DNA of 64,000 bases from CBDBBY01 sp965205055 (GTDB lineage: Bacteria > Pseudomonadota > Alphaproteobacteria > Rhodobacterales > Rhodobacteraceae): the NCBI GenBank assembly GCA_965205055.1, contig OZ242030.1, positions 1,240,001 to 1,304,000 of the forward strand, given 5' to 3'. The notes under the pieces are model-generated. The model saw nothing but the letters and a program-made list of their open reading frames with translations. It did not search any database and was not told the origin of the DNA. The position numbers and the translations under genes were made by a program. Below are positions 7,793 to 16,714 of the stretch, piece by piece. The first letter of the stretch is position 1, and each line of letters begins with the position of its first letter.

Positions 7793-8310
7793 GTCCGAAG
7801 CAATGGCGATATTGGGGATGAAGGCGGGTTTTAGAAAACTCCGACCCACCTAAAGTTGCGGTTGGTGTACGAGTTCGGCATTTTTGCGACGATTCGGGGT
7901 CCGATTCGTCTGCGTCCACGGCTTGGCGGCCGGGCACAATCGGGGGTTCGACGCCGCCGCGTATGAGACAGTTTTTTTAGCAGGAACTGAGTCACCGAAA
8001 ATATGACGTCCACTTTGCCCACTTCCGCCTCACATCATCGATGATCGATCCTGTAGTAAATCGCCACCAAGCGCGCGGCCGCACCGGAACCCGTTTCATG
8101 GTCGGGGCGAGCCGCCAAAGGCCGATCATGTGGGGCTTTTCTGGGGATTTGTCGGGTGATGTAGTTTCCTTTGTCGCGGGCCAGATCGAGCGACCAGTGG
8201 TTCGTCCGAGCAGCTTGTTCGATGATCGCAGTTAGTAAGGGAAGTCTGTTCCGGTCCGGTGGGGTTCTAATTTTCTAGGCGGAATTCCCGACTTCGTGGT
8301 TAAAGCATCG
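7793..8310. other. Non-coding region with dispersed repeat copy A
   Basis: Between the transporter remnant and the tracrRNA terminator I see no gene. Bases 7893-8133 are the reverse complement of a ~240-bp dispersed repeat also found at 34881-35118 and 40971-41206. The last 180 bases before the tracrRNA show no recognisable feature. Confidence 0.6.
7893..8133 (-). repeat. Dispersed ~240-bp repeat, copy A
   Basis: Read on the minus strand it starts CCACATGATCGGCC and passes through GGCAAAGTGGACGTC and TTTTCGGTGACTCAG. It then has a CGGCGTCGAACCCCCGATTG segment and ends near GCCGTGGACGCA. These blocks occur in the same order in copies B and C. It encodes no recognisable protein. Each copy lies at the edge of a defence-like or AT-rich segment. 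Confidence 0.7.
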
Positions 8311-8341
8311 AACAAAAATGAGGCAGGCCGCAGCCTGCCTC
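8311..8341 (-). terminator. Intrinsic terminator of the tracrRNA
   Basis: On the minus strand an 8-bp perfect stem, GAGGCAGG/CCTGCCTC with a 6-base loop (8320-8341), is followed by ATTTTTGTT. It is the 3' end expected of a tracrRNA read leftward, and there is no T-run on the plus-strand side. Confidence 0.85.
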
Positions 8342-8400
8342 AATGGTGTGGTATCAACCTTATCGCGGGAAAGACCACGCCGCTTCTTCTGCTAGAAGAT
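8313..8400 (-). ncRNA. tracrRNA: tracrRNA of the type II-C system
   Basis: Bases 8397-8378 on the minus strand, TTCTAGCAGAAGAAGCGGCG, equal the first 20 positions after the initial G of the array repeat as written on the plus strand. The similarity continues through UGGUC, UUU and CCCG. Against a crRNA read from the array's minus strand this gives a lower stem (CCCG with CGGG, 8366-8369), an unpaired UUU/UUU bulge, a wobble-rich segment and a long perfect upper stem. Next comes a nexus-like AUAAGGUUGAUACC (8363-8350, stem GGU/ACC), then the terminator hairpin. Total length is about 85-90 nt. It lies just upstream of cas9 and diverges from it. The 5' end is inferred from the promoter, not observed. 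Confidence 0.85.
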
Positions 8401-8403
8401 GAT

Positions 8404-8441
8404 TTGATATATGCATATGCTCCTCGAAAGAGTCAAGTCAA
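8404..8441 (-). promoter_or_regulatory. Probable tracrRNA promoter
   Basis: On the minus strand two overlapping -35-like TTGACT hexamers (8436-8431 and 8441-8436) precede an AT-rich -10 region at 8420-8404 (TATGCA, TATATC). The spacings are 17-19 bases, and initiation would fall at about 8398-8402, at the start of the anti-repeat. The first bases of the cas9 ribosome binding site (8441 onward) lie in the same interval, so tracrRNA and cas9 expression may interfere. Confidence 0.5.
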
Positions 8442-8454
8442 GGGGAGTAGTAAG

Positions 8455-11400
8455 TTGACAAGATATAGATTTGCGTTCGATCTCGGTACGAATTCGATAG
8501 GCTGGGCCGTTTTCGAGTTGGATGCAAAGACTGGCAAGCCCATCGGGCTGGCGCAGATCAACAAGCGCGGTAAGGATCTAACCACCAGTCCACTCGGAGT
8601 GCGCATTTTCGAGGATGGACGAAGTTTGGACGGCAAGAAGTCCAAAGCGGAATTGAGGCAAGGCCCGCGATCTGCGCGGCGGGGGCAGGATCGCAGGTTG
8701 GCCCGGCGCGCGCAGCTTATGGATGATCTTGAGCGAGCGGGTTGGATGCCGCCCGAAGGGGCGGGCAGAGATGCCTTGTTCGCACTCGACCCTTACGAAA
8801 TCCGCGCCCGCGCCGCCCGCGAAAAGGTGAGCCTTCCCGAACTTGCCCGGGCGTTGTGGCACATATCCAAACATCGCGGCTTTAAGAGCAACCGACAAAC
8901 GGACGAGCCGAAGGACGATTCCGGGCTGATCAAAGCCGCCAGCACTTCGCTGCGCGAGAAGCTCCGTCAAGAGGGGCATGCAACCTACGGCGCCTATCTG
9001 TATGCGCGAGTGAAGGACGGTCTCGGCGTGCGGGTGCGACCGAGCGGCGAGAAGGCAGAGAAGCATTATGAATTCTATCCGACGCGCGAGATGTTGTTGG
9101 AAGAATTTGATGCGATCTGGAGCGAGCAATCCAAGCATCACGCGTTGAGTGACAGCTTGCGGGATCGACTGCGGGATTACACAATATTTTATCAGCGGGA
9201 ACTCAAGCCCGTTCCACCCGGCCGCTGTACATTTTTCCCTGATAAAGACCGCTTGGCGAGATGGCACCCGTCCGCGCAAGCGTTCCTAACCTTGCAAGAC
9301 TTGGCCAATCTGCGCGTGATCTGCGGTGCGGACGAGCGCCCGCTCGACATGGACAATCGGAAGGTGCTTTTCGACAGGCTCAACGGCGGCGAGAAACTGA
9401 CATGGGCGAAGGTTCGTAGGGTGCTCGGTCTTTCGTCGCAAGATGAATTCAATTTGCAATCCGGCGGACGCAACCATCTGCATTTCAATCAGGTCGCAGC
9501 TAGCTTGAGTGGAACGGCAAGAAAGCCCGGACCCTTGGCCGGCCATTGGCCGAGTTACAACGCGGAACAACGCGAAGCGATTTTGAACCATCTCGCGCAA
9601 AGCGAAAGCTCCGAAGATCTGATCGGCTGGCTGATGCAGTCATTCAGTCTCGACCGAGGCACCGCCGAGGCAGTGGAAAGGATTCCGATGCCGGAGGGAT
9701 ATTTGCGGTTCTGCAAGGACGTCACCGAGGCGTTGGTTGCCGAGCTTAGCGGCGGCGCGGATAGCTATTTCGACGCCGTGAGCCGGGCGCCGCTGCTGTC
9801 CGATGCTGACATTTCCCACAGCGAGTTCCGGCCGGATGAAGGCATAGAGAAACTGCCGCACTACAACGAATTGGAGCATCTGCGCCGGATGCTCGGCACC
9901 GGCACCGGAATACCGGAGGATCCAAAAGACAAGCGACTAGGCAAAATCACGAACCCGACAGTGCATATTGCTCTCGGCCAATTCCGGCGCGTGATGAACA
10001 TGCTGATCGCGGAGTTTGGGAAACCGGCCGAGGTGGTTCTTGAGGCTGCTCGCGAGTTGAGCAAATCGCCCAAGGAAAAGGACGAGATCGACAAGCGCAT
10101 CAGGGTCAACACGAAACGCAATGATCGCTATCGCGAGGAGCTTGAAGCCGAAGGACTGTTGCAGCCGGGGCAGCGGGTAGGCAATCGGTTTCTGAAAATG
10201 CGTCTGTGGGAAGAACTCGGCCGTACGTCGGCCGAACGTTGCAGTCCGTTTTCGGGCCGACTAATTGGCCTTGCAGAACTGCACTCGGACGCAGTTGAAA
10301 TCGAACACATCCTGCCCTTCGCTCAAACCTTCGACGACAGCCCAGCAAATAAGACGCTCGCCTTTCGAGACGAAAACCGTCGCAAGAACAAGCTTTCGCC
10401 GGGCGAGGCTGCTGCGAGGGGTATTTTTGATCAGGACGCAATGATTGCTCGCAGCAAGCATTTTCCACGCAACAAGGCTTGGCGTTTTTTGCCCAACGCG
10501 ATGGAATTGTTTGAGCAGCAAAAGAGTTTCGACGACAGACAGCTTCACGCCACGGGCTACTTGGCTCGCGTTGTTCGCGCCTACGCGGAAGCCCTTTTCG
10601 ACAAAACGGACGCGGACGGCAAAGCTCGCAACCACGTCTGGATGCTACCCGGCCGTATGACTGCAATGCTTAGAAGCCGCTGGGGATTGCATCTTCCCGA
10701 CCACAATCGCAAGAACCGAAACGACCACCGGCATCACGCGATTGACGCCGCAGTGATAGGCGTGATTGACCGCGGGATGATCAAGCGGCTGCAAGACGCC
10801 GCTAAAGCAGTAAGTGCCAACACACTATCGCGTGTCTTGCCCCATCCGCCGGAACCTTTTCTTGGCTACCGCGATCAGGTTCTTGCAGCAGTAGGGCGCA
10901 TTAACATCAGCCACCGAGCCAAGCATGGACAGGTAGGCCGAACTGACCCATCCCGCACCAGTGGACGATTACATGAAGATACAGCTTACGGGTTCATCCG
11001 CGATGTGCCTGAAAATCAGGCTGCGCGAGCGATTGGCCAAGTTGTGGTGCGCAAACCCACGACTGAACTGACAGATAATGAAATCAAACATATCCGCGAT
11101 GTGAAATTACGCGATTGCGTTCTAGCAGAAACGGAACCATCCCGCGCCGGGCCGAGCCAGAACGGGCACAACAAGTTGCGAGCCGAATTGCTGACGGGCT
11201 GGGCTGGGCGGACGGGGCACCGGCGGCTTCGGATCATCAAGGCCAATGCTTCCGCGCGAGCGGTAACCGACAAGACAGGGCGACCATACAAGTACTTCGT
11301 GCCGGGTGAAATTTCCTGCATTGATTTGATTGAAACAAACGGCAAGTGGCGAGGTCATGCGCAAAGTGTGTGGGACGCGAATTCGGGACAAGCGCGGGAG

Positions 11401-11727
11401 TGGCAAGAGATGTGGCCGGATGGCCGGTTCATCATGCGGCTGCACAAGGAAGATACTGTGCAGCTTTTCGATTGGGATGAAGAAAAGGAAGCGGTGGTAG
11501 CGGGCAGCAACATGATCAAGCGCGTCGTGCGACTCAATCCGAGCGCAAATCGGATTTATCTGTGCGGCCAATACGAGGCCGGGTCTCTGCAAAAACGCAA
11601 GGACGACTGCGACGATCCGTTCGATTGGGACCTTGCAGGATTCGACAAACTGAGACTCCGCCGAACGCGCCGTGTGCGGATCGACGAATTGGGGCGGTGT
11701 CATATCATACCGCACGGAAAGGTATAA
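8455..11727 (+). CDS. cas9: Cas9 endonuclease, type II-C
   Basis: I place the start at TTG 8455, where AGGGGAG lies 7 bases upstream and the product opens MTRYRFAFDLGTNSIGW. The frame is open further upstream, but that part crosses the tracrRNA. The protein is 1,090 residues, typical of compact type II-C Cas9. Visible catalytic parts are RuvC-I with Asp9 in FAFDLGTNSIGW, an arginine-rich bridge region (RSARRGQDRRLARRAQLM), RuvC-II with Glu530 in EVVLEAARELSK, HNH with His618 in VEIEHILPF and the matching NKTLAF...NRRKNK, and RuvC-III with His761 and Asp764 in HHAIDAA. No frameshift or missing catalytic residue is seen. The protein uses the tracrRNA-crRNA duplex to cut DNA. cas1 follows after 43 bases. 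Confidence 0.97.
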   Translation: MTRYRFAFDLGTNSIGWAVFELDAKTGKPIGLAQINKRGKDLTTSPLGVRIFEDGRSLDGKKSKAELRQGPRSARRGQDRRLARRAQLMDDLERAGWMPPEGAGRDALFALDPYEIRARAAREKVSLPELARALWHISKHRGFKSNRQTDEPKDDSGLIKAASTSLREKLRQEGHATYGAYLYARVKDGLGVRVRPSGEKAEKHYEFYPTREMLLEEFDAIWSEQSKHHALSDSLRDRLRDYTIFYQRELKPVPPGRCTFFPDKDRLARWHPSAQAFLTLQDLANLRVICGADERPLDMDNRKVLFDRLNGGEKLTWAKVRRVLGLSSQDEFNLQSGGRNHLHFNQVAASLSGTARKPGPLAGHWPSYNAEQREAILNHLAQSESSEDLIGWLMQSFSLDRGTAEAVERIPMPEGYLRFCKDVTEALVAELSGGADSYFDAVSRAPLLSDADISHSEFRPDEGIEKLPHYNELEHLRRMLGTGTGIPEDPKDKRLGKITNPTVHIALGQFRRVMNMLIAEFGKPAEVVLEAARELSKSPKEKDEIDKRIRVNTKRNDRYREELEAEGLLQPGQRVGNRFLKMRLWEELGRTSAERCSPFSGRLIGLAELHSDAVEIEHILPFAQTFDDSPANKTLAFRDENRRKNKLSPGEAAARGIFDQDAMIARSKHFPRNKAWRFLPNAMELFEQQKSFDDRQLHATGYLARVVRAYAEALFDKTDADGKARNHVWMLPGRMTAMLRSRWGLHLPDHNRKNRNDHRHHAIDAAVIGVIDRGMIKRLQDAAKAVSANTLSRVLPHPPEPFLGYRDQVLAAVGRINISHRAKHGQVGRTDPSRTSGRLHEDTAYGFIRDVPENQAARAIGQVVVRKPTTELTDNEIKHIRDVKLRDCVLAETEPSRAGPSQNGHNKLRAELLTGWAGRTGHRRLRIIKANASARAVTDKTGRPYKYFVPGEISCIDLIETNGKWRGHAQSVWDANSGQAREWQEMWPDGRFIMRLHKEDTVQLFDWDEEKEAVVAGSNMIKRVVRLNPSANRIYLCGQYEAGSLQKRKDDCDDPFDWDLAGFDKLRLRRTRRVRIDELGRCHIIPHGKV

Positions 11728-11770
11728 CGCCGGCAAGTTGACCTGACGGGCCTCACGAACGGAGGATCCC

Positions 11771-12688
11771 ATGGTTGGACGCATATTGGAATTGAGCCGC
11801 GATAGTCTCGCGGTGCATAAATCGCGTGGCTTTCTGTCAGTGCGCGAGAGTGGCATCGAGATAGGTAAGACGGAACTGGACGATCTCGATGTGGTGCTGG
11901 TATCGGCGCAACGGTTGATGTGGTCAAACACCGCGCTCGCCCAACTGGCTGCGCAAAACGTGCCCGTCATGATCCTTGGCCGGAATTTTGCTCCGACTGC
12001 CGTCGTCCTACCGCTCTCCGGGCACGGCGAACAGGGCTACCGAATGGCAAGTCAGGCCGCCGCCTCGCATCCATTACGAAAACAGATATGGGCGCGGCTC
12101 GTCCGCCACAAGATTGCAGCACAGGCAGCGCTTCTCGATGAAGTCGGATGCGCATCTGAAAGGGTCAAACGATTAAGCTATGCAGTTCGATCAGGCGACC
12201 CCGACAATCGTGAGGGTCAGGCGGCTCAAGCGTATTGGCCACTTTTGTTTGGCAAAGCCTTCCGTCGCGACCGCGATATGGGCGGCGCTAACGCGATGCT
12301 GAATTACGGCTATGCGGTGCTGCGTGCGGCAACCGCTCGGGCGATCGTATCATCGGGACTGCACCCATCCTTGTCGGTCCATCACAAAAGTGGTGGTGAT
12401 CCGCTTTCCTTGGCCGATGACTTGATGGAGCCATTTCGACCAACTATCGATAGAGCAGTCTACGCCCTTCGGGAACGGGGCATCACGACTGTACCGGACG
12501 CCCGCAAGATTCTTGTTGGTGTCTTATCCGCGCGATTTAAGATCAAACCTGACGGCGAATCTCCACTTAGCCAAGTTCTTGTGCGATTGGCCCAAAGCGT
12601 TGCCCGTAGCTTCGAGACTGGCAAGGCCGAACTCAGCTTTCCTTGCACACTGCTTCCTTTGGAGGGTGCAGACGATGACATATTCTGA
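11771..12688 (+). CDS. cas1: Cas1 integrase, type II
   Basis: This 305-residue Cas1 starts at ATG 11771 with GGAGG six bases upstream. The N-terminal beta domain (MVGRILELSRDSLAVHKSRGF) and C-terminal helical domain are complete. Candidate metal ligands are Glu148 in NREGQAAQAYW, His205 in HPSLSVHHKSG and Glu220 in LADDLMEPFRP, as expected for an active integrase that works with Cas2 to insert spacers. It is the middle gene of the cas9-cas1-cas2 operon, and its last 14 bases overlap cas2. Confidence 0.96.
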   Translation: MVGRILELSRDSLAVHKSRGFLSVRESGIEIGKTELDDLDVVLVSAQRLMWSNTALAQLAAQNVPVMILGRNFAPTAVVLPLSGHGEQGYRMASQAAASHPLRKQIWARLVRHKIAAQAALLDEVGCASERVKRLSYAVRSGDPDNREGQAAQAYWPLLFGKAFRRDRDMGGANAMLNYGYAVLRAATARAIVSSGLHPSLSVHHKSGGDPLSLADDLMEPFRPTIDRAVYALRERGITTVPDARKILVGVLSARFKIKPDGESPLSQVLVRLAQSVARSFETGKAELSFPCTLLPLEGADDDIF

Positions 12689-13025
12689 ATTCCCTCAACT
12701 ATCGAGGTATCGTATCATGTGGGTATGGGCCCTTTTTGATCTCCCGGTTTTGACCAAAACTGAACGCAAAAACGCCACCCGGTTTCGCAATGACCTGCTC
12801 GACCTAGGTTTCCAGATGGTTCAGTTTTCGGTATACTTGCGCCATGCTTATTCCAAGGAAAAAGCCGACAGTATTGCTGCCAAAGTCGGAGCTTGCGTCC
12901 CTGAGTCGGGCCATGTGCAAATCCTCTTCTTTACTGACCGACAATATCAGCTCAGTCAGAGCTTTCATGGCAAGCAGGCAAGCAAACCGACTCAGCAAAA
13001 ACCGAATCAACTCACACTGTTTTAA
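12675..13025 (+). CDS. cas2: Cas2, type II
   Basis: The product is 116 residues from ATG 12675, overlapping the end of cas1; an internal ATG at 12717 (MWVWALFDLPVLTK) is an alternative start. It has the ferredoxin-like Cas2 opening WVWALFDLP with the conserved Asp, then FRNDLLDLGFQMVQFSVYLR, and HVQILFFTDRQY in the second half. It is the structural partner of Cas1 in spacer acquisition. The array begins 73 bases after its stop, separated by a hairpin terminator that faces the opposite way. Confidence 0.95.
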   Translation: MTYSEFPQLSRYRIMWVWALFDLPVLTKTERKNATRFRNDLLDLGFQMVQFSVYLRHAYSKEKADSIAAKVGACVPESGHVQILFFTDRQYQLSQSFHGKQASKPTQQKPNQLTLF

Positions 13026-13060
13026 CCTGTTTATAGTCATCTCTTTTGGGCGTAGTACAA

Positions 13061-13095
13061 AGAAAAACCTTCTGCAACAATGTGTTGCAGAAGGT
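13061..13095 (-). terminator. Terminator for leftward (crRNA) transcription
   Basis: A perfect 13-bp inverted repeat, ACCTTCTGCAACA / TGTTGCAGAAGGT with a 3-base loop (13067-13095), is followed on the minus strand by TTTTT CTTT. There is no T-run on the plus-strand side. It sits between the first repeat (13098) and cas2, and fits the end of an array transcript travelling left. It may coincide with the recognition zone for new spacer insertion. Confidence 0.85.
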
Positions 13096-14557
13096 AGGTT
13101 CTAGCAGAAGAAGCGGCGCAGCCAAACCCGGACACGCTGGGTATCGGGACGGCTATGCCGCCTGTTCTAGCAGAAGAAGCGGCGCAGCCAAACCCGGACC
13201 TCCGTTTTCTCATTATGGCACACCTCGCAGTTCTAGCAGAAGAAGCGGCGCAGCCAAACCCGGACCATGATCGAATAGCGGCCGTCGCTCTCGGTGTTCT
13301 AGCAGAAGAAGCGGCGCAGCCAAACCCGGACGCCTCGATCGCTTTCTCTACATTGTTCATTGTTCTAGCAGAAGAAGCGGCGCAGCCAAACCCGGACGCC
13401 GCCGCCTCGACATCGAAGTCGTCATGGGTTCTAGCAGAAGAAGCGGCGCAGCCAAACCCGGACGTTGTCGTCGTCCGTCCACATGCCGCCGTCGTTCTAG
13501 CAGAAGAAGCGGCGCAGCCAAACCCGGACGGCGACGGCGAACTACAGCTACGCCGTCGAGTTCTAGCAGAAGAAGCGGCGCAGCCAAACCCGGACAAACG
13601 ATCCGAGTAGAATACCTCGTCGGAAGTTCTAGCAGAAGAAGCGGCGCAGCCAAACCCGGACTCCCCCGTCGCGTTCCAGGCATTGATGAATGTTCTAGCA
13701 GAAGAAGCGGCGCAGCCAAACCCGGACCGCCAAAAGCGCCACTTCAAATTTCATTGCGTTCTAGCAGAAGAAGCGGCGCAGCCAAACCCGGACCTCGGCG
13801 GCGCCGTAGGCATCCTTGACGGCGTTCTAGCAGAAGAAGCGGCGCAGCCAAACCCGGACCGGACACGCCGAACCAGATGTGCGACGGAGGTTCTAGCAGA
13901 AGAAGCGGCGCAGCCAAACCCGGACGCGCTCCCTTCAAGCGCTCCCTCGTCCTTGGTTCTAGCAGAAGAAGCGGCGCAGCCAAACCCGGACGCGGATCCG
14001 AGTCCTGTCTGGGACGCGATCGTTCTAGCAGAAGAAGCGGCGCAGCCAAACCCGGACAATAGATGACAGGGACCCTCGATATTGATTGTTCTAGCAGAAG
14101 AAGCGGCGCAGCCAAACCCGGACCGGCCCCGCACGTGCGCCCTCGCCGTCCGGGTTCTAGCAGAAGAAGCGGCGCAGCCAAACCCGGACGTTCTGATTTC
14201 ACTTTCGTTCCGTCCTTTTGTTCTAGCAGAAGAAGCGGCGCAGCCAAACCCGGACAATGGCCCGGTAGAGGTTTGTCTTTGAATGGTTCTAGCAGAAGAA
14301 GCGGCGCAGCCAAACCCGGACCTGGCTTCTCACTTGGAAGATTTGTTCGCAGTTCTAGCAGAAGAAGCGGCGCAGCCAAACCCGGACGGGCTGGGCTGTG
14401 TGTGTGGGGGGTCACGGGTTCTAGCAGAAGAAGCGGCGCAGCCAAACCCGGACTGGCGCCGAAATTGTCCGCATCCAGCAACGCGTTCTAGCAGAAGAAG
14501 CGGCGCAGCCAAACCCGGACGCATCCTTCATGTGTCCGGCGGCAGATCGTGTTCTAG

Positions 14558-14762
14558 TGGCACCTTCAACACACAAGAGTCCCTTTGATGCTTGCCGGCT
14601 CGGGTGCGGCATCTGCGATTCCATCAGGCGGATTGATAAGCCGCGTTTGCAATTCATTGAACTGCGCAACGCGAAAGAGGCGAAGTCGTTCAAATGGGCG
14701 GCCAGCTCGGATCGGCTCGTCGCCGCCCGTCGAAGAGGGTTTCAAATAACTCGAACAAGCCA
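14558..14762. mobile_element. 205-bp inverted-repeat element inside CRISPR repeat 23
   Basis: The element starts TGGCACCTTCAACACA and ends TCGAACAAGCCA, giving weak terminal inversion (TGGC/GCCA). It is flanked by a 4-bp CTAG duplication (14554-14557 and 14763-14766). CTAG fits the YTAR target of IS5-type elements, and GAAGGTGC on the reverse strand of the left end recalls IS5 termini. No intact ORF is present. A diverged relative begins at 33791 after CTAA. It separates the first 7 bases of the repeat from the rest. Confidence 0.75.
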
Positions 14763-15228
14763 CTAGCAGAAGAAGCGGCGCAGCCAAACCCGGACGCATC
14801 CTTCATGTGTCCGGCGGCAGATCGTGTTCTAGCAGAAGAAGCGGCGCAGCCAAACCCGGACAAGTAAGGAAAGAAGAGCCATCTTTCGAGAGTTCTAGCA
14901 GAAGAAGCGGCGCAGCCAAACCCGGACTCATGGCGGTCGCGACTCTTGTCGGACATGGTTCTAGCAGAAGAAGCGGCGCAGCCAAACCCGGACGACTGGC
15001 TCGCCGACAGTCCGCCGCCGTCGGTTCTAGCAGAAGAAGCGGCGCAGCCAAACCCGGACCGGCTCACGGCGTGCATCCAATCGGCCGCGGTTCTAGCAGA
15101 AGAAGCGGCGCAGCCAAACCCGGACATAGAAGGCTGTTGGAATGAACATCCTCCGGTTCTAGCAGAAGAAGCGGCGCAGCCAAACCCGGACAGATCACGC
15201 CGAAGGGCATGTACTGCTTCAGTTCTAG

Positions 15229-15378
15229 GAGCGTGTCCGAGAAATAGCCGCCGCTGAATTTGACGGAAATTTTCTGTACAGCATCTAGAAAATTATGGAT
15301 GAAATATCTATATGTTGTGCTACACAACATCAATGTATCTACGTATATTGGCGATGTCACGAATACTCGGACACGCTC
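15229..15378. mobile_element. 150-bp MITE inside CRISPR repeat 30
   Basis: Perfect 13-bp terminal inverted repeats, GAGCGTGTCCGAG at the left and its complement at the right, are flanked by duplicated CTAG (15225-15228 and 15379-15382). The interior is AT-rich and non-coding. It differs in sequence from the 205-bp element yet uses the same four bases of the CRISPR repeat. With the element removed, repeat 30 is intact. Confidence 0.85.
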
Positions 15379-15489
15379 CTAGCAGAAGAAGCGGCGCAGC
15401 CAAACCCGGACTGATTTGTTGTGCGCCAGCGGGTTTTGTGAGTTCTAGCAGAAAAAGCGGCGCAGCCAAACCCGGACACATGGCTTGCT

Positions 15490-16714
15490 TAGGGCTTTCG
15501 CTTTTAAAATTTGCCGACCGCGTTCACGAACAGGCCGACCAGATATTTGTCGTTCCAGCCGGCGATGTCCATTCGTCCCGCGAGCGAGTGCTCGTCATCC
15601 ATGAGGCGCACGATGTTCAGGGCGATGCGCCGGATGGCGGCGAGGCATTCCGGCCCGTTCAGCGTCCGGTTCCGCATTCGATCCTCGCCCATGACGACGT
15701 CCGGAACCCAGTGGAGGCAATTCTCGATCCTCCAGTGGTTGCGCGTGAGTTCCAGCAGCCGCTCCGGAGGAATCTCCGCGCTCATGATGCAGGTGCGGAC
15801 GGCCCGCTCCGTCCTGCCCTTCAACTCGCGGACGGCCTCGATCCTGCCGATGGCCTTGAGGCCGGGCCAGCCGTGCCGGTCCTGCAGCCGGCCGACATCG
15901 TGCGAGACCGTCGCGACGCGCGTCTCGATACGCCCGTGCCCGCCGTCAACTTGCTGATACGCAGGCATTTCCTTCTGCGCCTCGGGATCGGAGAACCAGA
16001 CCTGAATGTCCTCGTGGAGCGTTCCCTGGTTGCCCTTCGCCGGCAGTACGTAATCCCCGCCTTTCTCCACGATCCGCGCCGACGTCTCGCGCTGGCAGTG
16101 CATCGCGTCGGCCGTCACCGTGCGCCCGTCCAGATCCAGAAGCTCCAGAAGCGCGGGGATCGCCGTGATCTCGTTCGACTTCCCGTCGACCTTGACTTGG
16201 CCGAGAACGAGTCCGGCCCGCGGCTCGAACGCCTGCACCAGATGCAGCGCGGACTTTTTCTTCGCATCCATGATCGCGCCCCTGAGCGCCTTGCCGTCGA
16301 CCGCCACCTGGTCCCGCGGAAGCCCCTCCGCCAGCGTCTTCGCGAACTCCGTCATGGCCCCCGACAGCTGCTCCGGATCAAGGGCGTTGAACAGGTCGGA
16401 GAAGGCGTCGTGGCTCGGCGGACCGCCCTTGAGCTCCATGAATTCCTTCAGAAATTCGTATTTGCACTCCGCATAGCGCGCGAATCCGGCGCACGACGAG
16501 CTGCCCGACAGCGTCGCCAGAAGGGCGACCGCCAGCATCTCGATCAGGCCGTGCTTCGTGGCGTTGCTCTTGCGGGGGTCCTCAACCCCTTGGAAAATAG
16601 CGCGGAATCCTTCCATCTTCTGCCTCCGGACACTGCTCTTCGTTGTTGTTTTGACGCAAGTGTGCCATCAGGCGGCGGAAAGGAAAATCAGAAATTTTAA
16701 AAGCGAAAGCCCTA
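15490..16714. mobile_element. ISAs1-family insertion sequence in a CRISPR spacer
   Basis: This 1,225-bp element has perfect 23-bp terminal inverted repeats starting TAGGGCTTTCGCTTTTAAAA and a 9-bp target duplication, TGGCTTGCT, at 15481-15489 and 16715-16723. It interrupts the last spacer: the 12 bases left of it and the unduplicated 19 bases right of it make a 31-base spacer. It carries one intact transposase gene, and no mutations are apparent at the ends, so it may still be active and recently inserted. Confidence 0.93.
15504..16616 (-). CDS. ISAs1-family transposase
   Basis: This 370-residue protein starts at ATG 16616 with GGAGG 7 bases upstream. It has the ISAs1 layout: an N-terminal segment FQGVEDPRKSNATKHGLIEML, then SHDAFSDLFNALDP, then the DDE-type core with QVAVDGKALRG (first Asp), TVTADAMHCQRE (second Asp) and HWRIENCLHWVPDVVMGED (Glu region). 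The C-terminus includes AIRRIALNIVRL, typical of the family. The reading frame is complete. Long plus-strand frames across it are shadows. Confidence 0.93.
   Translation of the reverse strand: MEGFRAIFQGVEDPRKSNATKHGLIEMLAVALLATLSGSSSCAGFARYAECKYEFLKEFMELKGGPPSHDAFSDLFNALDPEQLSGAMTEFAKTLAEGLPRDQVAVDGKALRGAIMDAKKKSALHLVQAFEPRAGLVLGQVKVDGKSNEITAIPALLELLDLDGRTVTADAMHCQRETSARIVEKGGDYVLPAKGNQGTLHEDIQVWFSDPEAQKEMPAYQQVDGGHGRIETRVATVSHDVGRLQDRHGWPGLKAIGRIEAVRELKGRTERAVRTCIMSAEIPPERLLELTRNHWRIENCLHWVPDVVMGEDRMRNRTLNGPECLAAIRRIALNIVRLMDDEHSLAGRMDIAGWNDKYLVGLFVNAVGKF

Noticed and set aside
8296..8454. N-terminal extension of Cas9 to 1,143 residues
   Set aside because: The extra 53 codons cover the tracrRNA and its terminator. 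The strong ribosome binding site before TTG 8455 and the conserved RuvC-I position support the shorter protein.
8370..8460. tracrRNA read rightward into the cas9 start
   Set aside because: No terminator or nexus is found on that side. The leftward reading gives nexus, terminator and a full-length anti-repeat.
13037..15360. Several 80-245-codon frames across the array on both strands, with repeated SGFGCAASSART, LAAPLLLLE or VLAEEAAQPNPD units
   Set aside because: They arise because the 66-bp repeat-spacer period is a multiple of three and the repeat has no stops in several frames. They have no start signals and are translations of CRISPR repeats.
15312..16700. 462-codon plus-strand frame across the ISAs1 element
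   Set aside because: Antisense of the transposase. It starts in the MITE and CRISPR repeat sequence.
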